A DNA stretch of 64,000 bases from Enoplolaimus lenunculus (lineage: Eukaryota; Nematoda; Enoplea; Enoplida; Thoracostomopsidae). Numbering within the stretch: the stretch's first letter is position 1; each line of letters starts with the position of its first letter. Below are positions 48,001-58,600 of this stretch, piece after piece. A model generated the notes under the pieces. The model was given only the letters and a program-made list of their open reading frames with translations, was not told the origin of the DNA and ran no database searches. The stretch is taken from NCBI GenBank assembly GCA_030248215.1, contig JASANG010002067.1, positions 310,001 through 374,000 on the forward strand, given 5' to 3'. Both the position numbers and the translations under genes were made by a program.

Positions 48001-50193
48001 AGATCATTTCAAGACAAAGGGTGAAACACGTCGGGCTTCTGTCGTGTGGGTCTTCTATAAATAGCACATGTTTCAGGTAATGATACTTCAATCACAATTT
48101 ATATTATCGTTGTTACTGACAGCTATAGCGTGGATGACCCATCAACTGCCGCAAAGAGAATTCGGGAAGAGGTAAGTGGTTATTTACGCTACGCTTTTAG
48201 CTGTTCAAAACTGTAAGTCTATTGCGAAGTTTTAAACTTTTTGATTCTGAGTTTTACCTCTACATAATTATACTCAAGCTGCATGTATTATTCTTATACA
48301 TGACTCATTCACAATAATTTTGTCAGCGGTCCCGCAAAATATCTTATAGACCAAGGCTATCGCGAGTTCATTTTGTCAACTGTTGTAGAACTGGTGACAA
48401 CCCTTTTCTGTAAGAGATTTAGAGTTGAAGCTAACTTAAAAATCCGATATATTTTATAGTTGCAGATATTTGGTTTACGAAGTTGATGAAATTTTTGCAT
48501 TGTTTTCACTGAGTAATTATTGCATTGTTATTGCTAACGTTGGCTAGCGTTAATGAAATCCCTAGATTACCACCACATATTCAACGATGCCAGGGTGTTA
48601 AACTGTTACCTATGTTACGATACAATCAGGATCAGATTCAGCTATAGGCCCGAGCATGGACCTTGGCAAAAATTAAAACCAGTCGTAGTGGGACTACATT
48701 TATTGAGCGAAGCTCGAACACACGTAAGCAATTAAGGTAATATGCAAATTAGTTATTAGCTAACTATTCATTTATCGGTTTTGGAGGTTTGTAAGTAATT
48801 TCCTCAGATTCCTCGCACCCAAAAACCCATCAGCCACCCTATAAATTTTGGAATAATTTAAAAAGTTCTAATTTTGTCATGTCAATTAAGCTAATATGTA
48901 AATTAACTATTAGCTAACTATTCAATTATCGGTTTTGGAAGTTTGTAAACAATTTATTCAGATTCCTCGCATCCAAAAACCTTTAGTGAACCCTAAAAAT
49001 TATTGAAATAATTTAAAAAGTCCTAGTTTTGTCTTGTAAATTAAGCTAATATGCAAATTAGTTATTAGCTAACTATTTAATTATCGGTTTTGGTGGTTTG
49101 TAAACAATTTATTCAGATTCCTCGCATCCAAAAACCTTCAGTGAACCCTAAAAATTATTGAAATAATTTAAAAAGTCCTAGTTTTGTCTTGTCAATTAAG
49201 CTAATATGCAAATTAGTTATTAGCTAACTATTCAATTATCGGTTTTGGATGTTTGTAAACTATTTATTCAAATTCCATACACCTAAAAACCCTTTAGTGC
49301 TGAAATTATATTGCTTTTAACCTTAATAATTAGTAAAATATTGTAAAAAGTCCTAATTTAGGCTTATAACCTATGCTAATATGCAAATTATCTATTAGCT
49401 AACTGCTCAATACTCGGTTTTGGAGGTTTGTGAACAGTCTACGCAGATTCCTCGCACCCAAAAACCCTTTAATGCTAAAATTAGATTGCTTCTAACTGTA
49501 ATAATTAGTGAAATATTGTTGAAAGTACTAATTTAGGCTTAATTAATTATGCAAATTAGCCTGTAGCTAATAAACGGCTCAAAATTTTTAAACCCCAATG
49601 CGAGGTTAATACTCCAAGATAATTGGCTTTCAAACAAAAAAAGTTTATCAAAATCGGTTCAGCCGTTCCTGAGATTCTTGTCGGACGGACAGACGGACAG
49701 ACGGACGGACGGACATCCACCTTTCGACCCCCAAGTACAAAACATAAAACGCTTCGGGAAACTTCGATCTTCGCTCAATAATGCACCAACGAAAAGGCAT
49801 TATTTTATTTTTCGTTTTTCTATCTGTTTTCGTAAATATATATTTCACGAATTTAATTTTTTTGAAAACATTGATCGTCTTTTCTTAGTATTGCCGATCA
49901 CTGCAATTCTTGACATGCATTTTTAATTACTAATGTTGATAGAAGATAACATTTTGGCAATTTTACGCAAATGCTAAACATTACGCTCAAGCAATTTGTT
50001 TTTAATAGTGAATAGCACTAAATGTTTCAGGGACACGTGCTTATGGCAATTGGCGTAACACAATACTTCGTAAAAGACCAACTGTTGGCAATAGTTGGCA
50101 AATCCAACGAATATAACCTCATGATAGATGTGCCATCGTTCAACGCTCTCGCAAACATTACCAAAAACATTATGAAACCGATTTGTGTGCCAG
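45089..50193 (+). CDS. multi-VWA protein, linker and domain B exons
   Basis: Continuation of the gene at 39385. The linker exon 45089-45212 encodes an Asn/Thr/Glu-rich segment with several N-x-T sites (NET, NGT). Domain B exons: 46556-46804 (ALIFVLDSSASVTPEGF ... IAVVTFSASERIDRML), 47533-47634 (YINDIGATYMGKVLIAIKQ), 48077-48171 (IYIIVVTDSYSVDDP) and 50031-50193 (HVLMAIGVTQYFVKDQLL ... NIMKPICVPG). Donors are GTTTGT, GTCAGT, GTTCTG, GTAAGT and GTGAAT. All three MIDAS elements are present: DSSAS, the Thr of GATYMG and the Asp of VTDS. This domain is therefore predicted to bind a divalent metal. Its introns contain a CTGTAGTGACC MITE, two TTAGGC MITEs and a Helentron-like element. Confidence 0.85.
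45387..45771. mobile_element. MITE, CTGTAGTGACC family, copy 6 (reverse)
   Basis: The ends are TA|CTGTAGTGACCCG and CGGGTCACTACAG|TA, 385 bp, in the same orientation as copy 5. It lies in a VWA intron. Confidence 0.85.
46408..46535 (+). mobile_element. MITE, TTAGGC-bearing family 1
   Basis: It starts GGCCCATCAGGGGCGGAC, has an internal TTGCTTAGGCTTAGGCTTAG and ends CTGTTACGGCCCTGATC. It stops about 20 bp before the first domain B exon. Confidence 0.7.
47772..47950 (+). mobile_element. MITE, TTAGGC-bearing family 1
   Basis: It starts GGGCTCATGTAAAGATCAGG, carries TTAGGCTTAGGCTTAG and ends ACCGCCCTGTTCTATACATT, the inverted counterpart of the start. It lies in a VWA intron. Confidence 0.75.
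48678..49779 (+). mobile_element. Helentron/HINE-like element in VWA intron
   Basis: Collinear with 18334-19453. The start is CCAGTCGTAGTGGGACTAC and the subterminal motif is GAGCGAAGCTCG. Several internal units follow, then a GGACGGACAGACGGAC block and the shared end AAAACGCTTCGGGAAACTTC. The terminal hairpin is shorter than in the nested copy. The GGAC/AGAC run equals (GTCY)n on the other strand. Confidence 0.65.
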
Positions 50194-51179
50194 GTGAATT
50201 TTTCGATCCATTCTAATTTTGTGAGAGAACGTAAAAGCCGCGCGCTACAACTATTACTTGAAAGTCAACAACACACATATATATTGCATATTTTACATAT
50301 CATTGCATTGCACGTTTGAGAAACACAAAATTCCTGAATATCCAGATCCGAGCGATACTATGTGGTGCAACGGTTATTATAAGCTACTTCAATGAATTAA
50401 TTGACTTGTTTGAACTAATGCAGTAACACACCGACGTTGTTTAGAAGTAGACTTTATTCGTAAAGTGTTTTGATGTGTTCAATACAAATAGCAAAATGGA
50501 ATCTGTGAATATAGCTGTAACTGCATCATTTAAAAAACACACCAGGGGAGTCGCTATGCCTACCGGTATTGTACGACATTGTATAGAACTTGCCAGCCGC
50601 CATCGTTATTGTGGCGCTATATATACTGGTGTGGGGGCGTACCTTGCGGTCCGTTACCGTTCGCCACCGTGCGGTATCGAACGCTCATAAAATGTACAGT
50701 GACGTACAACAGACACCGTTGAATGCCATCACAATTTTTTATAGTATATACAAAAAATAAATTGTCTTGGAATTTCAACACTCCAACTTTTTTATAGTGT
50801 CAAGACATAAATATCTGGTATTTCAGACGTTAATAACCTTTAACACGTCAGAAATTCGTTTCTGAAATGGCTAAAACATAAATGTGCTATATACAAGAAA
50901 TTACCGTTTCCAATTTATAAGAAATAATTTTTTTGCTTTCAAGAAATAGATGTCTTATATTCATGTGTTAATTTTCTGATTTTTATGTACCTATGTAAAA
51001 AAGTTAAAGTCTTAGATTTAAGAGTTTTAAGCCAAAAAATTTCAGACCCATATTTCTGAAACATTTAAGAAATAAAAGTCTGGAATTCAAGACATAAATG
51101 TCTGGAGTCAGTATTAAGACAACTGTGTTATATTTTAGACAATATGTCTTGAATATAAGACAACTTATTTTGCGTGTAG

Positions 51180-54100
51180 AGCCACCCTTGCTGTGTGTTA
51201 AAGTTTCAGAGTCAAATTTTACCATTGACATTGTTGCAATTGTCGAAGGATGTACTGCCATGGGAAATGACAATTTTTACGGCGTTATAAATTTTCTTCG
51301 AACACTAAATGCGTTGCTTGGACCAAGCGTGCGATTTGCGTTTGTCCAATACTGCACTCAGCTATGGTTGACGTTGCCTTTGTTGTATGGTAAAGACAAA
51401 ATTGACGGTAAGATTCTACGCGTTTTTTTCCAACAAAATTTGGAAAGATGCTACTAAAAAAGGCAGGCTGGGCTGCTGTCCATCCTTGCCGACAAAGTCG
51501 CCTTCCACCTGTAAAAGCTTTAGCCAGCGTTATATACGTTTAAATAATTTATTTAGGTACTTAACTCAATATTAACAATTCCAGGTTACGGAGCTAAGGT
51601 TCAGTTCTGGATTAGAAACAACGACTTCTTTACTCGCCTGATACAAATCATTCGTTATCAGCGGGAAACGCAGCTGACAAAGAATTTCATACTTCTGTGT
51701 AGTGGCGAGTAAAGATCTGTACCACACGAGAAACAATAACAAGTCTTAAAAGTTTAGGTTGAAATAAAATATTTCTAAAGTCTAGAAGCCACAGATAAAC
51801 TGTTACTGTATGCTTTCGCTGCAGAATAATTGTGCCTTTTGAAAATATTTTGCATGTTAGCGCTTTGAAATGCTGTTATAAGTTTTTAACCGCAGAATAA
51901 TTAAGTACATAAATATGCTATTAGTAGTGCTAATCTATTGCTTCAAATTATTACTCAATTTAAGAATTGTCATATAATGTTTTACAACAGCAAATCAGTG
52001 TTAACTGTTAACCAACACATGTTAGCAACTGAAATGCAAGGCGCAGTAACTAGCGGGTAACGAGTACTAAGGCTGAAAATACGTAGGAAGCGAGGAGGGT
52101 CGCCGTTTCCTACTCTACACTTTCGCCCCTCAAAGGCCGAAGTTTTTTTCTACAGTTTTAAAACGAATTCAATGACGCGAAAAGTTTTCTTGCCGTCTCT
52201 AAAACGTTTTAACGCTCTTGCAAATGATGATATGCGCAGACAAATACCGGTTCTGACAGAAAAATTCGTGCGCGGATCAAACTCCGTGTCTAAAACACGG
52301 ATATTTTTCGTGTTTTGTAGGCGCACTTGCGAGTGTTCATTACGTTCATGAAAATTTGAAGGCATACATTGGAGCGGCGGTTTTATTTGCCAAAGAACAA
52401 GTATGAGCAAGATTTAATTGCATTATTTAAATTATGATACTTAGTATAATTCAGAAATTGCAGTCGTGGAAAGTTGTGTTTTGAACATTTTAAGTTTTCA
52501 ACTTGTGCCTGTTGCTTGTTTATACGAATATTACAAAAAGTGCGAATATATTTGGCGAACCACGACCTTATATAAATGTTTGGCAAAACCCAGTTTCGAG
52601 TATTTAAGATAAAGTTTTACGAACGAAGTATCGGCATTTATCGCGGCTAGTTTTAGTGCTGGCAGCGGTGGATACAAGAACTTTGCTTAATTTTGTTCAT
52701 GATTTTAATTATTATCGCTTGATTTATAATGGTACAGGTCAATCTTACTCTTAGGAGCGTAACAGTAGATTAAGCGTATTCTAATGCCGAAACCTAAGCC
52801 TAAGCGTTGCAAAAATGTGTTCCTAAGCCTAGTAACAGTGATTAAGCGTATTCCAATGCCGAAACCAAAGCCTAAGCGTTGCAAAAATGTGTTCCTAAGC
52901 CTAAGTCTAAGCCTAAGCAAGAAATGTAATGTAGAATGTATATAAACCTACACTTTTATAGACTCACTAGAAAACTGGACGCCCCTTAAAATAACATGGG
53001 CCAAGATACAGATACATAAATAAGTGTTTATGTATATATGTATTGCGACATTTAGGCAATGACGTTTCGAGCTGGTAATCGAAAGTATATTCCGGATTTG
53101 GTGTTGATTTTTGCAAAATCGTTGAGTGTCGATAATGCTCTCTCACCGATTGCTGATATGCAAAAAGATGTAAGTTATTGATGAAATAACTGTAGTGGCT
53201 TAAAGGTTTATGAAGCGCAGGCCGAATCGGCTTAGCTTAGCTTTGGACCGTTAATATTCGGCATAGCCTTACGTTTCTGCATAGGAGAAGGGTATACACA
53301 AGCGATGGTAATGGTTCACAAAGAATCACCCATGACCAACAGTGACTTATGGGTAGTTCACTCATAAATAACCCATGTAACCCATAGCCCATGACACAAT
53401 TTAGCACATATATATTAATGTCGTACCGCCTGATTCGACAAGTGGCTCATTTATAGAACAGGACCGGATAGTATTCCGGCGGGGCTGTAATAGTCAGTTT
53501 CAGCTTTAGTCTAATTTTTTCTTAAACTTAGGCTATAGGCTTAGGAATAGGCTGATGCTAACGCTTAGGCTTAGGCTTTGGTTTAGGCTTACACTGCAAA
53601 TAATGGTGAGTCAGATTGACTCTCTCCGAAACAGTTTCAGCTTTTCCACCAATTTCCAGTAACTACATAGGCCTGACAAGTTATTGTTACACTGTAAATT
53701 CCAATCAGTTAATTAGCGAATTCAGACGGAAAGTTTATTTCTGAGTAAATAACAGTAAACTATAACTCACTCTGAGTTGACTTGATTCTCACTGTGAGTT
53801 GAGTTGACTCCGGGGGAGTTGATTAATTAGATGAGAATAAGTTGAATCAACTCAAAATTGCGAGTCCTGACAGTCCTGTCTCAGAATGAGTAATTCAAAT
53901 CATTCTTAGTTAAAATCAACCCACTGGAATTTACTGTGTATGCTATAAGCAAACATTCAAAACATGCCGGCTCCGGATGTATTTGAGTACGGTACGGTTT
54001 GTGTTAAATGAACTGAAGTGACATATAGACTTAAACACACCTGTACTACATAAAATTTGTTACCTATATATAGGTAATGTGGAGCTCAAACCTTTGACCA

Positions 54101-54782
54101 ATGATTCATCGCCACACATCAAAATTACAAAATTTTAAACCTATTAGATGACACATGATGAGTACTACACTCCAACCTATTTTCAAATCAGGCTTGGACA
54201 GCTAACAGCATTCTAAATAGTTCATAAATAGTTGATACCTTCAGCGTAACAATACTTTTATTTCAGTCGAAAGTGATTTTTTGTCGGCTGAAAGTTTTAG
54301 TGTAAATTAAAAATTATATTTTGCTATAAACTTTCACAGAACAAAAGTTGGCAAATAAAAACCGTGTGTTTAGCTTCGCATCTAGAAATTTGTAGTCGAG
54401 GCGGCAGGAAGATTTCCATTGAGGCAAGGGCGGACGGCGCCCTCTTTCTTGTCCCCGGTAGGTGTGGGTCCGCATGTGTCTTACGGCTACATTAATTTGC
54501 AAACCAACTGATGGTGGATAGTAAAGTTTGACGTGAAAATTGTCAATTCAGGGCGTTCATTTGGCTGTTTTCTCGTTTTCGCCAAAGCATTTAGCAAGAA
54601 ACCAATTCTTTGGCGAAAACCTGTCGTCGTCGGAAAACTTTTCTCCGGATTCTACACGACCGAACGCTACAAAGTCGCTCCGCTTAAGCATGTTCTTCGA
54701 ATTCGATTCAGCTAAGCAACTCGATGTAAATTTTGCCAAACTGTTCGTACATCGTCGTTTATCAAAAATAACGTTAGTTTAG
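51180..54782 (+). CDS. multi-VWA protein, domain C exons and gene 3' end
   Basis: Exons 51180-51407 (FTIDIVAIVEGCTAMGNDNF ... RFAFVQYCTQLWLTLPL), 52321-52400 (VHYVHENLKAYIGAAVLFA), 53056-53169 (IPDLVLIFAKSLSVDNAL) and 54552-54782 (GVHLAVFSFSPKHLARNQFF ... LDVNFAKLFVHRRL, stop TAG). Phases are 1, 1, 0, 0 and all fit. The fold pattern of a VWA domain is clear. The MIDAS has been lost: EGCTA replaces DxSxS, YIG replaces the Thr motif, and the Asp before SLSVDN is Ala. The domain is therefore predicted not to bind metal. The protein ends about eight residues after the last VWA helix, without a membrane anchor. An exon at 51585-51712 may give an alternative end. Confidence 0.82.
51585..51712 (+). 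CDS. possible alternative terminal exon of the VWA gene
   Basis: The acceptor ATTCCAG opens in the phase left by the exon ending at 51407. It then reads 42 residues (AKVQFWIRNNDFFTRLIQ ... LLCSGE) to TAA. It does not resemble the next VWA segment, which is supplied by 52321-52400. Use of this exon would truncate domain C. It may instead be unused intron sequence. Confidence 0.35.
52753..53001 (-). mobile_element. MITE, TTAGGC-bearing family 2 (reverse)
   Basis: It runs from TAGGAGCGTAACAGTAG to GACGCCCCTTAAAATAACAT. A 70 bp unit with CCTAAGCCTAAGCGTTGC is duplicated in tandem inside. It lies in a VWA intron, 55 bp before the exon at 53056. Confidence 0.65.
53443..53600 (+). mobile_element. 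MITE fragment, TTAGGC-bearing family 1
   Basis: It has the left-end-like GGCTCATTTATAGAACAGGA and an array of CTTAGGCTTAGGCTTTGG. The right end is missing or diverged. Confidence 0.55.
53692..53940. mobile_element. MITE with CACTGTAAATTCCA ends
   Basis: The left end is CACTGTAAATTCCAATCAG and the right end is CACTGGAATTTACTGTG, inverted to each other. The interior is full of GAGTTGA/TCAACTC. A related fragment lies at 38850-39010. Confidence 0.7.
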
Positions 54783-55609
54783 TTTTAACTGTTGCATAAA
54801 CTAACGATCGGCATGAGCATCGTTCGGTATGTACAAGGCGGTACTTACATTTGTACTCTGGGATTCTTAAGCAATTTTTATATAAGTAGCTTATAAGTAG
54901 CTTCGTTAAATATGACGTAGCAACAACCACACCAATTAATCGTATCACAAATATGGCTAGCCGCACTCATTGTCATAGTGGTTTGCGACCGCTGCAACAG
55001 CTCATAGCTGAACAGCAGAATACGTCGTACAGTGTTTGGTAACGTGTTCTACTGGTGTCAGCATATTTCGTGTTTTTGGACGGAGCAATTCACTACGTAC
55101 TGTTACGAAAATCGTTTTGATTTGCCAACAGATAAACGAAGCAGGCATCGTTTTACTGTTACGGCGGCTAGCCATTGCGGCGATTGGTGCCGTGTCTAGT
55201 TATATTGAAAAATACCTATAGTCAAAGTGGCGTCTGGTTACGACATTTATATGGGCTAAAGTTTTTGATAATTTGCAGCTGCACGTGCTTAAGTTTAAAT
55301 ATGCCGCCGACAGATCTCAAGTTAATTGATTATTATGCCGTGGGCAGTTTATAACATGGACAGAATTAAAGTTTTAAAAAAATTGCTGATTTTGTCACAT
55401 TTATTAATACTATTTATGGCACAACAAAGTATACTCATCTAAAAACGAGCAGCCGAGAAAGATTCTAGGGTTCAACCTCTTATGACAAGAAACAACACTT
55501 GAAAATTATTATGAGACGTAACTCCCAAAATATAGGATAAAAGTACACCTTTGTATATATTTTTTGTTATAATTCAGAGTTTCAACAAAGAACGATGCCG
55601 GCATAACAT

Positions 55610-58600
55610 CTAAAGAGGAGGCGGACACGTCGTAGGCAGAGGCGGTGCGCATTCTGGAAGCGGGGGTAAGGTATCAATGAGCATACCTGAAATATGCTTA
55701 CTTCCAATCGATCCCGATGTGGTACCGGAAGAAGTACCAATTCCGGAAGTTGTACAACTACTTCCAGTACTGAAGGACGCCCGACTATAGGGGCGTGAAC
55801 ATAACGCACGTATGTACGTTCGGCTTTTATTCGGCATTGACGGATGAACCCGTGCGTAGAACCATGCGTCTGGTTTCCGGCCATGTTCCGCTTGAATTCC
55901 ATTGGCGTTGTTGCCCCCTCCACCGCCGCCGCCAATAAACCCATGACTGCGAGACCCAACTGTCACCGTAACGTTCGCACACGACAAACAAGTCCAACCC
56001 GCTCGTTCGAGCATCGCGTGAAGAGCGAGCAATAGTGTACGCCCAGCTACACTGGGTTTCATACCAGGCCCCCATGCCCGGCCGTCAACTGACCAGCATG
56101 CGATTTCTTCTTTGCCAGATCCGAACAGCGATTCTGGTAGCACGACCCGATCTTGCGAATCGAGCTCACCATCCCAATAGTCTGTCATCGTCGTCTGGAT
56201 TGCTTGCTCGAGATCTTCGGATCCACAAATCAACTGAAGTTGACAAATGCTTGTCGGATTGAGACACAAAAATTGCAGTGGTAACGGAGCGCTACCAGCT
56301 TCAAGCACAATGATCGATGTTGAGTCTTTGCGTCGACAAGTGTCTGCGGTCAAGATTATTCGCCACCCGACTTGAGTGACCCCTTCGAGGATGCGAACGA
56401 TCAGACGTTTTGCTAGAATTTCTTCGTCGCCTGAGCTGGACCACGGGTTTCCACCAAGCTATAATTAATTCTACACAGTACCATATAGAACAATGCACGA
56501 AAGTGTTGCCGCGAGGTCTGGCTTTACTCGTAGCGATAATGCACGGATAACCGGTACGCTGTCTGCAATTCTAACCACTGCGCTGCGCAGTCGTTTAAAT
56601 TTGACGCCAAAATGGCATTATTTACTGTAGACCCAAAACGTTGGCTTAAACATATATTACATTTTAACTTCAAATTCGGACATATTCACGATATGACAAG
56701 ATTTTGGAAAGTTTTGCTTGGATCATTCATTTTAGTAAACGCGAACGTTTAATGTGAAGGTGCAAAATGTATCGAAAGATGAGACATTGAAACAAAAATG
56801 CAAACACTGAAATCACTTGTGCAGTACCAAATCATATGTTACGTTACTAGACAGTTTAATGATCAAACTGTCGGCTTCAATCCGGCGAGATGTCCGCTCA
56901 CTCGTAATAGCTCTATCATCGATGACCCTCAGAACACTTGGGCTGCTAGCACTAAGTACCACTCTTCACACGATACATAATATATGACTACTGTTCTCTA
57001 TACTACTTACGTGGGCCGTTCTGTTTTAATAATGCAGATATGCTAACTAACTTGAGACAAATTTGATCTAACGATACAGAATTTTGGTCAAACGAATTAA
57101 ACACGTATTTAAACACAATGTTTATGGTTTAAACGGAACATTGGGTTTAAAACACTAAACCTTGAACTCCCATGCGACGACGCTTTTTTCATTTCGTGAG
57201 CAATCGCCAATAAGTTTTTTGGGCCATTGGCACCGTATAATTTCGCGTACAAGATCAGTTAATATAGTTGGCGCATCGAGCAGTAGCATACGATCTTTTT
57301 GTTTAAAACTAATCATACATCGTTTCATCAGTGTAGAGGTGCGTGATTTCTGAAATATTTCAGTGGATACTAAACCTCATTGAACGTGACTATACAGATT
57401 TACAACTCTAATTATATTTCCTCAAAATCTGTAGCGTCCTAAAAATTGCCCGAAATTCAGTTTACTTTTGAAGTTTAAAATATTAATCGTATATATTTGT
57501 AATTAATAAATTTGGATTTATTTTCTCTGTTTATGCACTAAAACATGTACACAAAACTGAAAAGTTTCTATCTTACGTATGGACGGCATTCAAAGTTTTT
57601 ATAGATTATTTAAGTTGAAGAAAGGTTTGGTGAATATGTTGCTGAAGGATTGTAGAACCCTCGAGCACGTGTTATAGTATGTCGTTTCATCTGTCCGTTT
57701 CCAACATAAAATTTTTTACAGTTTTGGTGGAATATTCTGCTTTATATTACATCTCATGTATATACTTGCATCGAACTATATCTATACTGATGACTACACG
57801 CATAACCATTAGTTCAAAAGCTGATTTTGCTAACCTTTCGTTTTTCTTCAGTTTTTATAAAATATAGCGAGTCCACGGTGCCTTTGAAATTGACGCGCCC
57901 GTAAAATTCATATTTTTCGTCATATATTAAATCGATTATTCTAAAAAATGACCATATATATTTCTGGCAGGGCTGGGCACCCAAAAAACAAACGGAAAAA
58001 CGGGTTTTTCCAGTTTTTTTTTTCGTTTTTTCCGAGGGGTGGAAAAAATGGAAAAAACCGAAAAAACTTTTTATTATAATCTCAGTAAACCGCTCGCAAA
58101 ACAGCGGCAAAGCACAAAACATCGCGGAAACCGTGATAAATTTGTTTTGCTCACACTCTGATCATCACAAAGGCTGATTTAATGAGGAGGAATCAGTGGC
58201 GGATCCAGGAAACTCTAAAATGAGGAACCCCCACAAGATATAGCGGAAGCACTCGCGTGAGATGCGAGCCAGGAGTCATACGCCATTTTAGTTCTACACA
58301 TTTAAATAATTTTCTCTTTGGATCCTCCAGGTAGAGCAATTGGTGGATACATGGCTCTCTTAAACTTCAGGAAAGACCAGGGAAACACATGTTTACAGGT
58401 TCAAAATTTAGCACTACTAAAGCTACGGCGGCTCCTCAGTGGCGGACGCAGGGTAAGTAGAGTTATGTCTGCTATCGCCCCAGCAGTCCTACAGTGCTAA
58501 AAAGTCTACTATACAAATGGTTTTCTAATCTGACCAGAATTTCAGTTGCGCTTTGCTACTTTATACTTCTTTAATCTTTAAAGAGATTGTTTTATATCTA

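Noticed and set aside
54953-55221. Small gene between the VWA gene and the repeat-protein gene (starts ATGGCTAGCCGC)
   Set aside because: The two plausible frames can be joined only by an intron of 23-28 bp, and the minus strand offers a competing short frame. Not enough to annotate.
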